Positions 50,554 through 62,800 of a DNA stretch of 64,000 bases are shown here, piece after piece. Source of the DNA: an uncultured Actinomycetes bacterium (GTDB lineage: Bacteria; Actinomycetota; Actinomycetes; Nanopelagicales; Nanopelagicaceae). The stretch is from the NCBI GenBank assembly GCA_903895995.1, contig CAITVX010000033.1, positions 28,782-92,781 on the forward strand. The letters run 5' to 3'. Positions within the stretch are counted from its first letter, which is position 1. Every line of letters starts with the position of its first letter. The notes beneath the pieces are model-generated. The model had not been told where the DNA came from. It made no database searches and saw nothing but the letters and a program-made list of their open reading frames with translations. The translations under genes were made by a program, and so were the position numbers.

Positions 50554-51387
50554 TTATCGCTTCTTGTTCGACTTACGACGGCGGACAATCATGGAATCAG
50601 ACGCCTTCTTCTTACGAGTACGTCCTTCAGGTTGACCCCAAGGTGAAACTGGGTGACGTCCACCAGAAGTCTTACCTTCACCACCACCGTGTGGGTGGTC
50701 GACAGGGTTCATAACAACTCCGCGAACAGTTGGGCGAATACCCAACCAACGCTTACGTCCAGCTTTTCCGTAGTTGATGTTGCTTTGTTCGGCATTGCCG
50801 ACTTCACCAACAGTTGCACGGCAACGGACATCGACGTTACGGATTTCGCCAGAAGGCATACGAAGTTGTGCGTATGGGCCTTCCTTTGCGACGAGCTGAA
50901 CTGATGCACCAGCTGAACGAGCAATCTTTGCTCCTCCGCCTGGGCGTAGTTCAATCGCGTGAACGACAGTACCTACTGGAATATTGCGAAGTGGAAGTGA
51001 GTTACCTGGCTTGATATCAGCTGATGGGCCATTCTCAATCGGATCGCCCTGCTTCAACTTATTTGGAGCCAAGATGTAACGCTTCTCGCCATCTGCGTAA
51101 TGCAAAAGAGCAATACGAGCTGTGCGGTTTGGGTCGTATTCGATATGAGCAACCTTTGCTGGGATGCCATCTTTATCGTTACGAGTGAAATCGATTAAAC
51201 GGTATGCACGCTTGTGACCGCCACCTTGGTGACGAACTGTGATGCGACCGGTTGCATTACGACCACCCTTGGAGTGAATTGGGCGAACCAATGACTTCTC
51301 TGGGGTCGTGCGTGTGAGCTCTGCGAAATCAGGAACGCTTGCACCGCGTTGTCCTGGTGTCGTTGGCTTGAGTTTACGTAGCGCCAT
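50554..51387 (-). CDS. rplB: Large ribosomal subunit protein uL2
   Basis: Core 50S protein by the peptidyl transferase centre, 277 aa. [33 protein letters not shown] and the universal [25 protein letters not shown] loop with its essential His are present. 48 bp separate it from rplW. Confidence 0.99.
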   Translation of the reverse strand: MALRKLKPTTPGQRGASVPDFAELTRTTPEKSLVRPIHSKGGRNATGRITVRHQGGGHKRAYRLIDFTRNDKDGIPAKVAHIEYDPNRTARIALLHYADGEKRYILAPNKLKQGDPIENGPSADIKPGNSLPLRNIPVGTVVHAIELRPGGGAKIARSAGASVQLVAKEGPYAQLRMPSGEIRNVDVRCRATVGEVGNAEQSNINYGKAGRKRWLGIRPTVRGVVMNPVDHPHGGGEGKTSGGRHPVSPWGQPEGRTRKKKASDSMIVRRRKSNKKR

Positions 51388-51435
51388 TTTTTATCTGTCC
51401 TTTTCTTCTTCTAGTCCTGTGTCGAAAGCTTGCGC

Positions 51436-51729
51436 TTAGGAGACAGGTCCTCCGAAGATGTCGATACGGTCACCGGCAGCAACGTGCACGATCGCACGCT
51501 TGGTGTTGTTGCGCTTTCCGAAACCAACCTTGGCGCGCATGCGCTTTCCTGGGCGGTTAAGGGTGTTCACGCTGAGCACCTTGACTCCGAATACCTTCTC
51601 AACCGCGATCTTGATCTCGGTCTTGTTAGCATCTGGAGCAACAATGAATGTGTACTTGTTCTCGTCGAGAAGTGAATATGACTTCTCCGAGACAACTGGG
51701 CGAAGAAGTACGTCGCGATGATCGTTCAT
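51436..51729 (-). CDS. rplW: Large ribosomal subunit protein uL23
   Basis: Exit-site protein that docks trigger factor and SRP, 97 aa. [25 protein letters not shown] and [22 protein letters not shown] are diagnostic. The ATG shares one base with the rplD stop. Confidence 0.97.
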   Translation of the reverse strand: MNDHRDVLLRPVVSEKSYSLLDENKYTFIVAPDANKTEIKIAVEKVFGVKVLSVNTLNRPGKRMRAKVGFGKRNNTKRAIVHVAAGDRIDIFGGPVS

Positions 51730-52409
51730 TATGCTGAAACCTCTACTTCACTCTCGCGAGCAACAGCTTTCACTGCTTGCTTAGCATTGGATGGTCCTGC
51801 GATAAATTCACGGATCGCGCTCTCTGAGAAGACGACATCATCTGAGACGAGGACGTCATAAGCATTGAGCTGATCGTTAACGATGAGGTGTGTGTTCTCA
51901 GCGTTGCGAAGTGCGCGCCATGCAAGATCTTCAGAGCGTGAAAGAACAACGAGCACGTTCTTACGATCAGAGAACTGACGGATTGCAGCAATCGCGGCTT
52001 GAGTTGATGGAGTCGATGTAATCGAATCAACAACGTGAATACGATCTTCGCGCTGACGATCAGAGAGGCAACCCTTGAGAGCTGCAGCGATCATCTTTTT
52101 AGGTGTGCGTTGGTCATACTTACGTGGAACTGGTCCATGTGAGACACCACCGTGACGCTGAAGTGGAGCACGGACAGAGCCCTGACGAGCGCGACCGGTT
52201 CCCTTCTGCTTGAAAGGCTTCTTACCTGTACCACTTACTTCGCCACGATTCTTTGTCTTCGCGGTACCAGCACGTGCAGCAGCAAGCTGTGCAACAACTA
52301 CTTGGTGGATAAGTGGGACATTAGCTTGAACGTCGAAGAGCTCAGATGGAAGATCTACTGATCCAACCTTCTTGCCTTCTGCGCTCTTAATGTCGAGTGT
52401 TAGCGCCAT
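51729..52409 (-). CDS. rplD: Large ribosomal subunit protein uL4
   Basis: 50S protein lining the exit tunnel, 226 aa. [39 protein letters not shown] is the tunnel loop. In many bacteria L4 autoregulates the S10 operon; no leader structure for this was recognised before rpsJ. It starts 3 bp after rplC. Confidence 0.98.
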   Translation of the reverse strand: MALTLDIKSAEGKKVGSVDLPSELFDVQANVPLIHQVVVAQLAAARAGTAKTKNRGEVSGTGKKPFKQKGTGRARQGSVRAPLQRHGGVSHGPVPRKYDQRTPKKMIAAALKGCLSDRQREDRIHVVDSITSTPSTQAAIAAIRQFSDRKNVLVVLSRSEDLAWRALRNAENTHLIVNDQLNAYDVLVSDDVVFSESAIREFIAGPSNAKQAVKAVARESEVEVSA

Positions 52410-52412
52410 GAT

Positions 52413-53114
52413 TTATGCACCTGCCTTTGTGGTACTAGAAGCGTGCTCAGAGATTGCCTTCTTGGCAGCAGAGCGGATAAAGACGATTGAGTTAGTTGCA
52501 CCTGGAACAGCGCCCTTGATCAAGATCAATGACTTTGCTGCATCGACAGAGTGAACTGTGAGGTTCTGTGTTGTTACGCGCTCAACACCCATGCGGCCCA
52601 TCATCTTCTTTCCCTTGAAGACGCGACCTGGTGTTGTTCGGTTACCAATAGAACCTGGCATACGGTGCTTACGGTCTACACCGTGAGAGGCACCAAGACC
52701 ATGGAAGCCGTGACGCTTCATTACACCAGCAGAACCTTTACCGCGTGAGGTACCGGTTGCATCAACGATCTCACCTGGTGCGAAGACATCTGCACGAAGT
52801 TCTTGACCGACTGTGTAAGCAGAAGTATCAGCAATGCGAAGTTCAGCTACTTCAAGGCGAGGTGTAACTCCAGCCTTCTCGAAGTGGCCAGCAACTGGCT
52901 TTGTGACTTTACGAGGATCAACTGCACCGAAAGCAAGCTGAATAGCTGTGTAGCCATCGCGCTCTGCAGTGCGAATATCTGTGATAACACAAGGACCGGC
53001 TTCAATAACCGTTACTGGAACAATCTTGTTGTTCGCATCAAAGACCTGTGTCATGCCGAGCTTCTTGCCAAGGATTCCCTTGATCGCTGAGCTCTGTGAT
53101 TGAGTATTAGACAT
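52413..53114 (-). CDS. rplC: Large ribosomal subunit protein uL3
   Basis: Early-assembly 50S protein, 233 aa. [13 protein letters not shown] near the N-terminus and [31 protein letters not shown] are hallmarks. It follows rpsJ by 18 bp. A tail of about 15 residues after the conserved core looks non-essential. Confidence 0.98.
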   Translation of the reverse strand: MSNTQSQSSAIKGILGKKLGMTQVFDANNKIVPVTVIEAGPCVITDIRTAERDGYTAIQLAFGAVDPRKVTKPVAGHFEKAGVTPRLEVAELRIADTSAYTVGQELRADVFAPGEIVDATGTSRGKGSAGVMKRHGFHGLGASHGVDRKHRMPGSIGNRTTPGRVFKGKKMMGRMGVERVTTQNLTVHSVDAAKSLILIKGAVPGATNSIVFIRSAAKKAISEHASSTTKAGA

Positions 53115-53132
53115 AATTTTTCCTATCCGCCC

Positions 53133-53441
53133 TTAGAGCTTGATCTCAATGTCAACGCCGGCAGGGAGATCGAGGCGCATCAAGGAGTCAACTGTCTTAG
53201 GAGTTGGATCAATGATGTCGATGAGGCGCTTATGTGTGCGCATCTCGAAATGTTCGCGGCTGTCCTTGTACTTATGGGGAGAGCGGATAACACAGAAGGT
53301 GTTCTTCTCTGTAGGCAGCGGTACTGGACCTGCGACAGTTGCACCAGTGCGCTCGACAGTCTCGACGATCTTCTTCGCCGATGTATCAATAACCTCGTGG
53401 TCGTAAGCCTTGAGCCGAATGCGGATCTTCTGTCCCGCCAT
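53133..53441 (-). CDS. rpsJ: Small ribosomal subunit protein uS10
   Basis: 30S protein and NusE transcription factor, 102 aa. [15 protein letters not shown] and [36 protein letters not shown] are universal. Its ATG has GGAGAAG upstream. It heads the S10 cluster, 136 bp after tuf. Confidence 0.99.
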   Translation of the reverse strand: MAGQKIRIRLKAYDHEVIDTSAKKIVETVERTGATVAGPVPLPTEKNTFCVIRSPHKYKDSREHFEMRTHKRLIDIIDPTPKTVDSLMRLDLPAGVDIEIKL

Positions 53442-53521
53442 TTGCTTCTCCTTTTTTCTTTACTGCATTTAAAATTTGGGGTCTAGCTTTTCTTACTGTT
53501 CTCTTACTTCTCTTGTTGAGA

Positions 53522-53543
53522 GAGGCGACCAGGTGATCGCCTC
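53522..53543 (-). terminator. Hairpin between tuf and rpsJ
   Basis: GAGGCGA (53522-53528) pairs with TCGCCTC (53537-53543) around an 8-nt loop, 34 bp after the tuf stop. The minus-strand sequence after it (TCTCTCAACAAGAG) has no U-run, so it may be partial termination or RNA processing rather than a full stop. No confident rpsJ promoter was found in the gap. Confidence 0.5.
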
Positions 53544-53577
53544 CCCGCTAACAGGAGTTACTACTTGTGGTGCCGAA

Positions 53578-54771
53578 TTACTTCTTAATCTTTGTTACGC
53601 GACCAGCTCCGACGGTACGACCGCCTTCACGGATAGCGAAGCGAAGTCCTTCTTCCATTGCGATTGGTTGGATCAAGACGACAGCCATTTCGGTGTTATC
53701 GCCAGGCATAACCATCTCGGTACCTGAAGGAAGTGTTACAACACCAGTTACGTCAGTTGTACGGAAGTAGAACTGAGGACGGTAGTTGTTGAAGAATGGA
53801 GTGTGACGGCCGCCTTCATCCTTTGAAAGGATGTATGCAGATGCATCGAACTCTGTGTGAGGTGTGATTGAACCAGGCTTAACGACAACCTGACCACGCT
53901 CTACATCTTCACGCTTAGTTCCACGGAGAAGAAGTCCAACGTTCTCGCCAGCCTGACCTTCGTCAAGAAGCTTACGGAACATTTCAACACCTGTAACAGT
54001 GGTCTTCTGTGAATCTGGACGGATACCAACGATTTCAACTTCTTCGTTGACCTTGACGATACCGCGCTCGATACGACCAGTAACAACGGTTCCACGACCT
54101 GTGATTGTGAAAACGTCTTCAACTGGCATAAGGAATGGCTTATCAACTTCGCGCTCTGGCTGTGGAATGTATGCATCAACCTGATCCATAAGACCAAGTA
54201 GAGCCTCAACCCACTTTGGATCTCCTTCGAGAGCCTTCAGTGCAGAGATGCGAACGATTGGTGTGTCATCGCCTGGGAACTCATACTTTGAAAGAAGTTC
54301 GCGAACTTCCATCTCAACGAGTTCAAGAATTTCTTCATCATCGACCATATCTGACTTGTTAAGAGCCACAATGATTGATGGAACGCCTACCTGGCGAGCA
54401 AGAAGAACGTGTTCCTTGGTCTGTGGCATTGGGCCATCAGTTGCAGCTACGACGAGGATTGCTCCATCCATCTGTGCTGCTCCAGTGATCATATTCTTGA
54501 TGTAGTCAGCGTGGCCTGGGCAGTCCACGTGTGCATAGTGACGCTTCTCAGTCTGATACTCAATGTGAGCAATCGAGATTGTGATACCGCGTTGACGCTC
54601 TTCTGGCGCCTTATCGATCTGATCAAAGTTCATGAGTGGGTTCACATCAGGGTACTTATCGTGAAGTACCTTTGAGATCGCAGCAGTAAGAGTGGTCTTA
54701 CCGTGATCGATGTGACCGATTGTGCCGATGTTTACGTGCGGTTTGTTCCGCTCAAACTTCGCCTTTGCCAC
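53578..54771 (-). CDS. tuf: Elongation factor Tu
   Basis: GTPase delivering aminoacyl-tRNA, 397 aa, GTG start. G1 GHIDHGKT (19-26), the switch region [14 protein letters not shown]3 DCPGHADY and G4 NKSD are intact. It follows fusA by 43 bp and is the only tuf in the window. Confidence 0.99.
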   Translation of the reverse strand: MAKAKFERNKPHVNIGTIGHIDHGKTTLTAAISKVLHDKYPDVNPLMNFDQIDKAPEERQRGITISIAHIEYQTEKRHYAHVDCPGHADYIKNMITGAAQMDGAILVVAATDGPMPQTKEHVLLARQVGVPSIIVALNKSDMVDDEEILELVEMEVRELLSKYEFPGDDTPIVRISALKALEGDPKWVEALLGLMDQVDAYIPQPEREVDKPFLMPVEDVFTITGRGTVVTGRIERGIVKVNEEVEIVGIRPDSQKTTVTGVEMFRKLLDEGQAGENVGLLLRGTKREDVERGQVVVKPGSITPHTEFDASAYILSKDEGGRHTPFFNNYRPQFYFRTTDVTGVVTLPSGTEMVMPGDNTEMAVVLIQPIAMEEGLRFAIREGGRTVGAGRVTKIKK

Positions 54772-54814
54772 TTGTTGCCTCCTGTTTGTTTTCTGTTAGT
54801 TTTTCTGAAGTTAC

Positions 54815-56917
54815 TTATTCGCCGCGTACTTTTGCAATGATTTCTTTCGCAACCGCTTGTGGAACTTCGGTGTACGAATCGAATTGCATGCTGTAAGAAG
54901 CGCGACCCTGAGTTCTGCTTCGAAGATCTCCGACATAGCCGAACATCTCTGAAAGTGGAACTACAGCCTTGACGATGCGGGCACCTGACCGCTCGTCCAT
55001 GGATTGGATCTGGCCACGGCGAGAGTTGAGATCGCCGATGACATCACCCATGAAGTCTTCAGGGGTAATGACTTCTACTGACATCACTGGCTCAAGGAGA
55101 ACAGGGTTCGCTAAGCGAGCTGCCTCTCTAAACGCTGCGATACCAGCAATCTTGAATGCGAGCTCCGATGAGTCAACATCGTGATACGCGCCATCAAGAA
55201 GAGTGATTCGAACATCCACCATTGGGTAACCAGCTAGTGGACCGTTCTGCATTGATTCCTTACATCCAGCATCAACAGATGGGATGTATTCACGTGGTAC
55301 GCGACCACCGGTAATTTTGTTAACGAATTCATAATGGAGTTCAGCGTTATCTGTAATTGGCTCCATTGCGATCTGAACCTTTGCGAACTGACCAGAACCA
55401 CCAGATTGCTTCTTGTGGGTGTAGTCGTAGCGCTCAACGGTCTTACGAATAGTTTCGCGGTATGCAACCTGTGGCTTACCGACGTTAGCTTCAACCTTGA
55501 ACTCGCGACGCATGCGGTCTACAAGAATTTCAAGGTGGAGTTCGCCCATTCCAGAGATGATGGTCTGGCCAGTCTCTTCATCAGATTGGACGTGGAAAGT
55601 TGGATCTTCTTCTGAAAGACGCTGGATAGCGATACCGAGCTTCTCTTGATCGCCCTTTGTCTTTGGCTCAATCGCAACCGAGATAACGGGATCTGGGAAG
55701 TCCATTGATTCAAGGATGATTGGCTTAGCTGGATCGCAGAGTGTGTTTCCTGTTGTTGTGTCCTTAAGACCCATAACAGCGATGATCATTCCTGCGCCGG
55801 CATTATCTTTTTCTTCACGCTTATTTGCGTGCATCTGATAGATCTTGCCGATACGTTCTTTCTTTCCGGTTGTTGCATTAAGAACGGTTGCACCGGTCTC
55901 AAGTGTTCCGGAGTAGATACGTACGAAAGTAAGTTTTCCAAGGTGTGGATCAGACATGATCTTGAATGCGAGAGCTGAGAAAGGCTCTGAATCAGATGGC
56001 TGACGTGTGTCTTCCTGCTCTGGATCGTCGTACTTGTGACCAACGATTGCAGAGATATCAAGTGGTGATGGGAGGTAGCGGTTCACTGCATCGAGCATTG
56101 GCTGAACGCCCTTGTTCTTAAATGCAGAACCTGTAAGAACGGGTGTCAGCTTATCGGCGAGAGTCGCGCGACGAATTCCTGCGATGATCTCTTCTTCTGA
56201 CAGTTCAGCGCCATCAAGGAACTTCTCCATGATTGCATCATCTGCATCTGAGAGAGTTTCTAGCATCGCTTCACGAGCGGCCTTTGACTCTTCGAGCATA
56301 TCTGCTGGGATCTCTTCAACAACATAATCTTCACCCTTTGCAGTTTCTCCGCGCCATGTGAGCGCCTTCATTGCAATGAGATCGATAACTCCGAGGAAGT
56401 CACCTTCAGATCCGATTGGAAGTTGGAGAACGAGTGCAACTGCATTCAAACGTGAACCGATCATGTCGACGCAACGTTGGAATGAAGCACCTGTACGGTC
56501 AAGCTTGTTAACGAAACAGATACGTGGAACGTTGTAGCGATCTGCTTGACGCCATACTGTTTCAGATTGTGGCTCTACGCCAGCAACACCGTCGAAGACG
56601 CAGACAGCGCCATCGAGAACACGAAGTGAACGTTCTACTTCAACTGTGAAGTCAACGTGACCTGGTGTATCGATGATGTTGATGAGGTTGCCCTTCCACA
56701 TACATGTGGTCGCAGCAGAGGTAATAGTGATTCCGCGCTCTTGCTCTTGTTCCATCCAGTCCATGGTGGCTCCGCCATCGTGAACTTCACCGATCTTGTA
56801 GTTGATACCGGTGTAGAAAAGGATGCGCTCAGTAGTCGTGGTTTTACCCGCGTCGATGTGCGCCATGATTCCAATGTTGCGAACCTTGGCTAGGTCGATT
56901 GCTGTATCTACGGCCAC
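54815..56917 (-). CDS. fusA: Elongation factor G
   Basis: Translocation GTPase, 700 aa, GTG start with AGGGGAT upstream. G1 AHIDAGKT (19-26), [14 protein letters not shown]3 DTPGHVDF and G4 NKLDRTGA are intact, and domain IV has GGSGQFAKV. Standard order rpsL-rpsG-fusA-tuf. Confidence 0.99.
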   Translation of the reverse strand: MAVDTAIDLAKVRNIGIMAHIDAGKTTTTERILFYTGINYKIGEVHDGGATMDWMEQEQERGITITSAATTCMWKGNLINIIDTPGHVDFTVEVERSLRVLDGAVCVFDGVAGVEPQSETVWRQADRYNVPRICFVNKLDRTGASFQRCVDMIGSRLNAVALVLQLPIGSEGDFLGVIDLIAMKALTWRGETAKGEDYVVEEIPADMLEESKAAREAMLETLSDADDAIMEKFLDGAELSEEEIIAGIRRATLADKLTPVLTGSAFKNKGVQPMLDAVNRYLPSPLDISAIVGHKYDDPEQEDTRQPSDSEPFSALAFKIMSDPHLGKLTFVRIYSGTLETGATVLNATTGKKERIGKIYQMHANKREEKDNAGAGMIIAVMGLKDTTTGNTLCDPAKPIILESMDFPDPVISVAIEPKTKGDQEKLGIAIQRLSEEDPTFHVQSDEETGQTIISGMGELHLEILVDRMRREFKVEANVGKPQVAYRETIRKTVERYDYTHKKQSGGSGQFAKVQIAMEPITDNAELHYEFVNKITGGRVPREYIPSVDAGCKESMQNGPLAGYPMVDVRITLLDGAYHDVDSSELAFKIAGIAAFREAARLANPVLLEPVMSVEVITPEDFMGDVIGDLNSRRGQIQSMDERSGARIVKAVVPLSEMFGYVGDLRSRTQGRASYSMQFDSYTEVPQAVAKEIIAKVRGE

Positions 56918-56978
56918 TTAATTAATCCCCTTAATAGTCTCTTTTAATAGTTTCTAGTAATAATCTCTAGTTAACGAA

Positions 56979-57452
56979 TTACCAGCGGTAGTGAGCGAAA
57001 GCCTTGTTAGCTTCAGCCATCTTGTGGGTATCTTCGCGCTTCTTTACAGCTGCGCCGAGACCATTTGATGCATCTACTAATTCATTAGTAAGACGCTCTG
57101 CCATTGACTTCTCGCGACGCTCGCGTGAGTAATCAACTAACCAACGAAGACCAAGTGTCATTGAACGAGCAGCTTTAACTTCGATTGGTACCTGATATGT
57201 AGCTCCACCAACACGACGTGAACGAACTTCAACGCCTGGCTTGATGTTATCGAGTGCGCGCTTCAAGATGATTACTGGATCAGTTCCACCAGTCTTTTCC
57301 CGGCAACCTTCAAGAGCTGTGTAAACAATTGACTCTGCTGTTGAGCGCTTACCTGACAAGAGAACTTTGTTGATCAACGCTGTAACAACTGGTGAGTTGT
57401 AGACAGGGTCTGCAACTACAGGAGTCTTTGTAATAGGACCTTTACGTGGCAT
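56979..57452 (-). CDS. rpsG: Small ribosomal subunit protein uS7
   Basis: 30S head assembly protein near the E site, 157 aa. [29 protein letters not shown] and [34 protein letters not shown] are diagnostic. The ATG shares a base with the rpsL stop (TAATG). Confidence 0.99.
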   Translation of the reverse strand: MPRKGPITKTPVVADPVYNSPVVTALINKVLLSGKRSTAESIVYTALEGCREKTGGTDPVIILKRALDNIKPGVEVRSRRVGGATYQVPIEVKAARSMTLGLRWLVDYSRERREKSMAERLTNELVDASNGLGAAVKKREDTHKMAEANKAFAHYRW

Positions 57453-57832
57453 TAGGAGGCCTTCTTCTCTCTCTTGGCGCCGTAGCGGCTACGTGACTGC
57501 TTGCGGTTCTTTACACCTTGTGTGTCGAGTGATCCGCGAATAATTTTGTAACGAACACCTGGAAGATCCTTTACGCGACCGCCACGAACAAGAACAATGG
57601 AGTGCTCTTGCAAGTTGTGACCTTCGCCAGGAATGTAAGCAGTGATTTCCATGCCACTTGTAAGACGTACACGTGCAACTTTACGAAGCGCAGAGTTCGG
57701 CTTCTTAGGTGTTGTTGTGTAAACACGAGTACAGACACCGCGACGTTGTGGACTTCCCTTAAGAGCAGGAGTCGATGTCTTCGTTGTCTTTTCGGCGCGG
57801 CCCTTACGAACCAGCTGCTGAATAGTTGGCAC
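57452..57832 (-). CDS. rpsL: Small ribosomal subunit protein uS12
   Basis: Decoding-centre protein, 126 aa, GTG start with GGAGA upstream. [54 protein letters not shown] is conserved; the streptomycin-site lysines ([17 protein letters not shown]) look wild type. First gene of the str operon. Confidence 0.99.
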   Translation of the reverse strand: MPTIQQLVRKGRAEKTTKTSTPALKGSPQRRGVCTRVYTTTPKKPNSALRKVARVRLTSGMEITAYIPGEGHNLQEHSIVLVRGGRVKDLPGVRYKIIRGSLDTQGVKNRKQSRSRYGAKREKKAS

Positions 57833-58064
57833 TACTTTTCTCCATTCGTTACTGCCTTTTAGTAATTTTTACGCTTACACTTCCCACCCACGAGGTCGGG
57901 TGTGTCGGACGTAAAAACGGCAGAGGAGAAAGGTATCTAAGACCCGCCTGAAAGTAAAAACGAGGGTTGTACTCCTGCCCGATACTCCCCCACTAGCGAC
58001 ACGCCGAGTCAGATTTCTAGGATTCGGGGTCGCTTTTTCGGCCCATCTGGGCGATGGTTGATAC
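57833..58064. other. Divergent intergenic region rpsL / hlyIII
   Basis: 232 bp with no coding potential. It must hold the str-operon promoter. A short hairpin (CACCC/GGGTG near 57884-57902) is the only structure noted. TAGATA at 57933-57938 on the minus strand is a weak -10 candidate without a good -35. Confidence 0.4.
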
Positions 58065-58751
58065 ATGAATAAGCTTGCTGAGAAGGAAAACCACCCTGGC
58101 GAGCCTAAAACTGGCCCTTTTCCGCCTAAATTGCGGGGAATTATCCATCTGGTCATGAGCCCCATCAGCCTGGTCGCTGGATTGACCCTCATAACGGTCG
58201 CCGATCACCTGCGTGGGCGCGTAACTCTCGGGATCTTCACCCTTACCGCTGTCATCCTCTTCACCTGCAGTGCGCTCTACCATCGGGTGAAATGGAGCGA
58301 TCGCACCAAGGGAATCTGGCGCCGGATCGACCATGCCAATATCCCAATTCTGATTGCAGGTACTTACACCCCTTTCGCTGTCTTTCTCTTAAACCGCAGC
58401 CAAGCAACAATCTTGCTCTCACTCGTATGGAGTGGAGCGATCCTCACCGCTGCAATGCGCGTGCTCTGGATTAATGCACCACGTTGGCTCTATGTGCCTT
58501 TGTATATTGCACTGGGCTGGGCTGCTGTTATTTATTTACCAGAGTTTTATCAGCATGGTGGCGTTGCAGTATTTATTTTGATTCTTCTTGGTGGAATCTG
58601 TTATTCAGCTGGTGGATTAATCTATGGAATTAAGAAACCCAACTTCTCGTTTACTTGGTTTGGTTTCCACGAACTCTTCCACGCACTCACTGCAGCTGCT
58701 TTCATCTGTCAATTCATTGCAGCAGCACTAGTGGTATTTGCTTCTCGTTAA
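58065..58751 (+). CDS. Hemolysin III / PAQR-family membrane protein
   Basis: Seven-span membrane protein, 228 aa. The family's zinc residues are visible: S-x3-H in SALYH (69-73), the Asp and His of RIDHAN (88-92) and the C-terminal FHELFHALT. PAQR relatives include YqfA/TrhA, linked to membrane fluidity, and ceramidase-like receptors; a toxin function is not implied. The gene is accessory, placed in the str-rpoC gap on the + strand, and ends with a 4-bp overlap with the convergent Rieske gene. Confidence 0.9.
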   Translation: MNKLAEKENHPGEPKTGPFPPKLRGIIHLVMSPISLVAGLTLITVADHLRGRVTLGIFTLTAVILFTCSALYHRVKWSDRTKGIWRRIDHANIPILIAGTYTPFAVFLLNRSQATILLSLVWSGAILTAAMRVLWINAPRWLYVPLYIALGWAAVIYLPEFYQHGGVAVFILILLGGICYSAGGLIYGIKKPNFSFTWFGFHELFHALTAAAFICQFIAAALVVFASR

Positions 58752-59767
58752 TTCACGATTTCTTTAAGCCATTTGCGATATTCAATTGATACGCGATCAA
58801 CACCTTTAATATGCAGTTCCTCACTTAAATCTATTGGAAGCTCTTCTGGGCGTTGAGATTCAACAACAATTCGATCTTGTTCCAATATTAGATTTTGAAA
58901 TTCTATGAAAGTTGAGTCTTTAGATGGATCCATGTCGTAATTTCGAGCACAGAAACAGAAGGTCCTCGTTTTTTTTGCCGAAATTGGCTGTGAAGCCATA
59001 AACAGTATGAAATGTGTACTTCCATCCCCCAATGGTTGATCGAGCAACACTGAATATGGCATGGTGATTGTGTAAGTGGAAGGAATTCTCTTGAGCACCT
59101 GGGTAAGGTCTTTGTCTCCTTTTAATTCATTGGCTGGCTCTTCCACCCCAAGGTCAAAGGTCAAGAAGTTTTTCGCTCGAACTACTTCGTAATCAGGGAT
59201 TTCTGCTTTATCGGGAGTCCCCAAAATTCCTTCATGCACGAAGGCAAAGTGTGAGAAATCGATGAAGTTTTCAATTCTTCGTGCTGCACTGCTATTCCAG
59301 TCGTAGGTTGGGATGATGACCGTGCGATATTCAGGGTTATTAATCTGTGGGAAGGTGGGAATTTCAAAAAGTGGCTCACCTGACAGGCATACCCAGATCA
59401 AACCATCTTGTTCAACACATGCGATTTCTTTGAGTTGTGCTTTAATCGGGATACTGCCTGTAGGGCGCGCAGGAATCGATACACATTTTCCCGAAGAGTT
59501 GAACTTCCACCCGTGATAAGCACATTGCAAATTCCCATCAATTACTTTCCCAAGTGAAAGCGCAGTTCCCCGATGAATACAGATGTCAGGAAAAACGCAA
59601 ACCTTCTCTCCCATGCGAACAACCACAAGAGCGGTATCAAGTAACTGCACGGGAATAGGAATAGTTCCGAGTTCTTCTGACGTCGCAACTGGGTGCCACA
59701 TGCTTTTAGATTTTTCGAAGAGCTGGAGTTCATCCGCTTTATCGAGCGCTGCAGAATCCCCCTTCAT
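58748..59767 (-). CDS. Rieske-type aromatic/terpenoid oxygenase (single-component gene)
   Basis: Oxygenase component of a Rieske non-haem iron enzyme, 339 aa. The 2Fe-2S site is Cys63-x-His65 ... Cys82-x2-His85, and the mononuclear iron site is Asp170-x2-His173-x4-His178 (FIDFSHFAFVH). The C-terminal domain resembles the pheophorbide a oxygenase / vanillate demethylase group. No ferredoxin or reductase gene lies nearby, so it must borrow electron donors encoded elsewhere. The codons look more A/T-rich than the neighbouring ribosomal genes, which suggests later acquisition. A TTTACT-N17-TAGCCT promoter ends 6 nt before the ATG. Confidence 0.92.
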   Translation of the reverse strand: MKGDSAALDKADELQLFEKSKSMWHPVATSEELGTIPIPVQLLDTALVVVRMGEKVCVFPDICIHRGTALSLGKVIDGNLQCAYHGWKFNSSGKCVSIPARPTGSIPIKAQLKEIACVEQDGLIWVCLSGEPLFEIPTFPQINNPEYRTVIIPTYDWNSSAARRIENFIDFSHFAFVHEGILGTPDKAEIPDYEVVRAKNFLTFDLGVEEPANELKGDKDLTQVLKRIPSTYTITMPYSVLLDQPLGDGSTHFILFMASQPISAKKTRTFCFCARNYDMDPSKDSTFIEFQNLILEQDRIVVESQRPEELPIDLSEELHIKGVDRVSIEYRKWLKEIVN

Positions 59768-59773
59768 GCGAAA

Positions 59774-59802
59774 AGGCTATCCCGATCATCGTCAGGAGTA
59801 AA
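59774..59802 (-). promoter_or_regulatory. Promoter of the Rieske oxygenase gene (leaderless)
   Basis: On the minus strand TTTACT, a 17-bp spacer and TAGCCT end six bases before the ATG at 59767. No Shine-Dalgarno is present. Confidence 0.5.
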
Positions 59803-59812
59803 TGGGTAAAGC

Positions 59813-59843
59813 AAAAAGGCCCCATCCGAAGATGAGGCCTTTT
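59813..59843 (-). terminator. Intrinsic terminator of rpoBC
   Basis: AAAAGGCC pairs with GGCCTTTT, with an inner ATC/GAT stem closed by a UUCG loop. On the minus strand the hairpin ends in GGCCTTTTTGC. It starts about 13 bp after the rpoC stop. Confidence 0.93.
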
Positions 59844-59855
59844 ACATAAGTGCGA

Positions 59856-62800
59856 TTAACGAACTTCGAGATCATCCAAACGAACTGCTTCGCCTGAACC
59901 TTGTGTCTCAAATGGTGTGAAGTCGTATTCATCGTAAGCAGCGTAGACCGCAGCCTTCGCTTCCTCTGTTGGTTCAACACGCACGTTGCGATAACGAGCA
60001 AGTCCTGTACCAGCAGGGATGAGCTTTCCGATGATGACGTTCTCTTTAAGACCAAGAAGCGGATCGCTCTTCTCAGAGAGTGCAGCATCTGTAAGAACCT
60101 TTGTGGTCTCTTGGAATGATGCAGCCGATAGCCATGATTCAGTTGCAAGTGATGCCTTGGTGATACCCATAAGTTCTGGGCGACCTGATGCAGCCTTGCC
60201 ACCTGATGTGACGACGCGACGGTTCTCTGTTTCGAAGAATCCACGCTCAACAAGTGCGCCTGGAAGGATCTCTGTATCGCCTGGTTCAAGCACAGTGATG
60301 CGCTTTAACATCTGGCGAACAATGATTTCGATGTGCTTATCGTGGATCGATACGCCCTGTGAACGGTAAACCTCTTGGATTTCGTTGACCAAGTGAATCT
60401 GGGTCTGACGAGGTCCGAGAATACGGAGTACCTGCTTTGGATCGATCGCTCCAACAACGAGCTTCTGACCAACAGTGACACGTACGCCATCTTCTACGAG
60501 AAGCTTCTGACGACGAGTGATTGGGTATGCGACTGGCTCTCCACCATCTTCTGGTGTGACAACAATCTTCTTACCCTTTGCATCTTCCATGAAGCTAATA
60601 AGTCCGGCAGCTTCTGCGATTGGCGCAACACCCTTAGGTGTACGTGCCTCGAAGAGCTCGACGATACGTGGAAGACCGTGCGTGATGTCATCGCCAGCCA
60701 CACCACCGGTGTGGAAGGTACGCATTGTGAGCTGAGTTCCAGGCTCACCGATTGATTGCGCTGCGATGATTCCAACTGCTTCGCCGACATCGACAAGCTT
60801 GCCTGATGCCATTGAGCGGCCGTAACACATTGCACATTGGCCGACCTTTGAATCACATGTAAGTACTGAACGGATCTTCACTTCAGCAACTCCAGCTGCA
60901 ACCAAGATGTCGATGTTTGCATCGCCAAGATCGGTTCCTGCTGTAAGTACAACCTTGCCCTTTGACTCAACATCTTCTGCCAAGTTACGGCCGAAGAGTC
61001 CTGTCTCAACGAAGTCGTCACGAACGAGTTCGCCTTGTGCATTAGTTGCTGCGATTTTCAGTGTAAGACCGCGATCTGTACCGCAATCTTCTTCACGGAT
61101 GATGACATCTTGTGCAACGTCGCAGAGACGACGGGTCAAGTAGCCCGAGTCAGCAGTACGTAGCGCTGTATCAGCAAGACCCTTACGGGCACCGTGTGTA
61201 GAGATGAAGTACTCAAGTACTGAGAGGCCTTCACGGAAGTTAGCCTTAATTGGGCGAGGAATAATTTCACCCTTTGGGTTAGCTACAAGTCCACGCATAC
61301 CTGCGATCTGACGGATCTGCATCATGTTTCCACGTGCACCAGAGAAGACCATCATCCAAACAGGATTGGTCTTAGGGAAGTTCTCTTCCATCTCTTTACC
61401 GACTTCAGCAGTTGCTTGAGTCCAGATCTCGATCAATTCTTGACGACGCTCGTCATCGGTGATCAGACCCTTCTCATACTGTGATTGAACCTTTGCAGCC
61501 TTATCTTCGTAGCCAGCAAGGATCTCTGGCTTACGTGCAGGTGTAACAACATCTTCAAGTCCGATGGTGATACCTGCGCGAGTAGCCCAGTAGAAACCGA
61601 GTGACTTAAGAGCATCGAGTGTCTGAGCAACGACTACCTTCGGGCACTTTTCAGCGAGTGAGTTCACAAGCTTTCCGAGTTCCTTCTTGGTGACGTCGTA
61701 GTCAACGAAATCAATCTCTGCAGGAAGCACTTCATTGAAGAGTGCGCGACCAAGAGTTGATTCAAGGACAGATCCTGCGCCAGTGCGGATCTTGATCTGC
61801 GCCTGGAGTGAGAGTGATCCTTGTTCGAATGCCATAAGCGCTTCTGCAACAGAACCGAATGCGCGACCTTCGCCAACTTGATCAGGGCGTAGTGAGGTCA
61901 AGAAGTACAGACCAAGAACCATGTCCTGAGTTGGTGATGTGATCGGACGACCCGATGCTGGTGAAAGGATGTTGTTGCTCGAGAGCATAAGAACACGAGC
62001 TTCTGCTTGTGCTTCTGCTGAAAGAGGCAAGTGAACAGCCATCTGGTCACCATCGAAGTCAGCGTTAAACGCAGTACAAACGAGTGGGTGAATCTGAATA
62101 GCCTTACCTTCAACCAGTTGTGGTTCGAAGGCCTGGATACCCAAGCGGTGCAGAGTTGGTGCACGGTTAAGTAGTACTGGGTGTTCTGCAATAACTTCTT
62201 CTAGAACATCCCAAACAACTGGACGTGAACGTTCAACCATGCGCTTTGCAGATTTAATGTTCTGAGCGTGATTGAGATCGACCAAGCGCTTCATAACGAA
62301 TGGCTTGAAGAGTTCAAGTGCCATCTGCTTTGGAAGTCCGCACTGGTGCAACTTCAACTGTGGTCCAACAACGATTACTGAACGACCAGAGTAGTCAACG
62401 CGCTTTCCGAGCAAGTTCTGACGGAAACGACCCTGCTTGCCCTTCAACATATCTGAGAGTGACTTCAGAGGACGGTTTCCTGGGCCAGTTACTGGGCGAC
62501 CACGACGACCGTTATCGAAGAGTGAGTCAACAGCTTCTTGAAGCATGCGCTTCTCGTTGTTCACAATAATCTCTGGAGCACCAAGATCAGCCAGACGCTT
62601 CAGACGGTTGTTACGGTTGATAACGCGACGATAGAGATCGTTGAGATCTGATGTCGCGAAACGTCCGCCATCCAACTGAACCATTGGGCGAAGATCTGGT
62701 GGAATAACAGGAACAGCATCAAGAACCATTGAAGCCGGCTTGTTGCTGGTGTTAAGGAATGAAGAGACAACCTTCAGGCGCTTGATAGCGCGAGTCTTCT

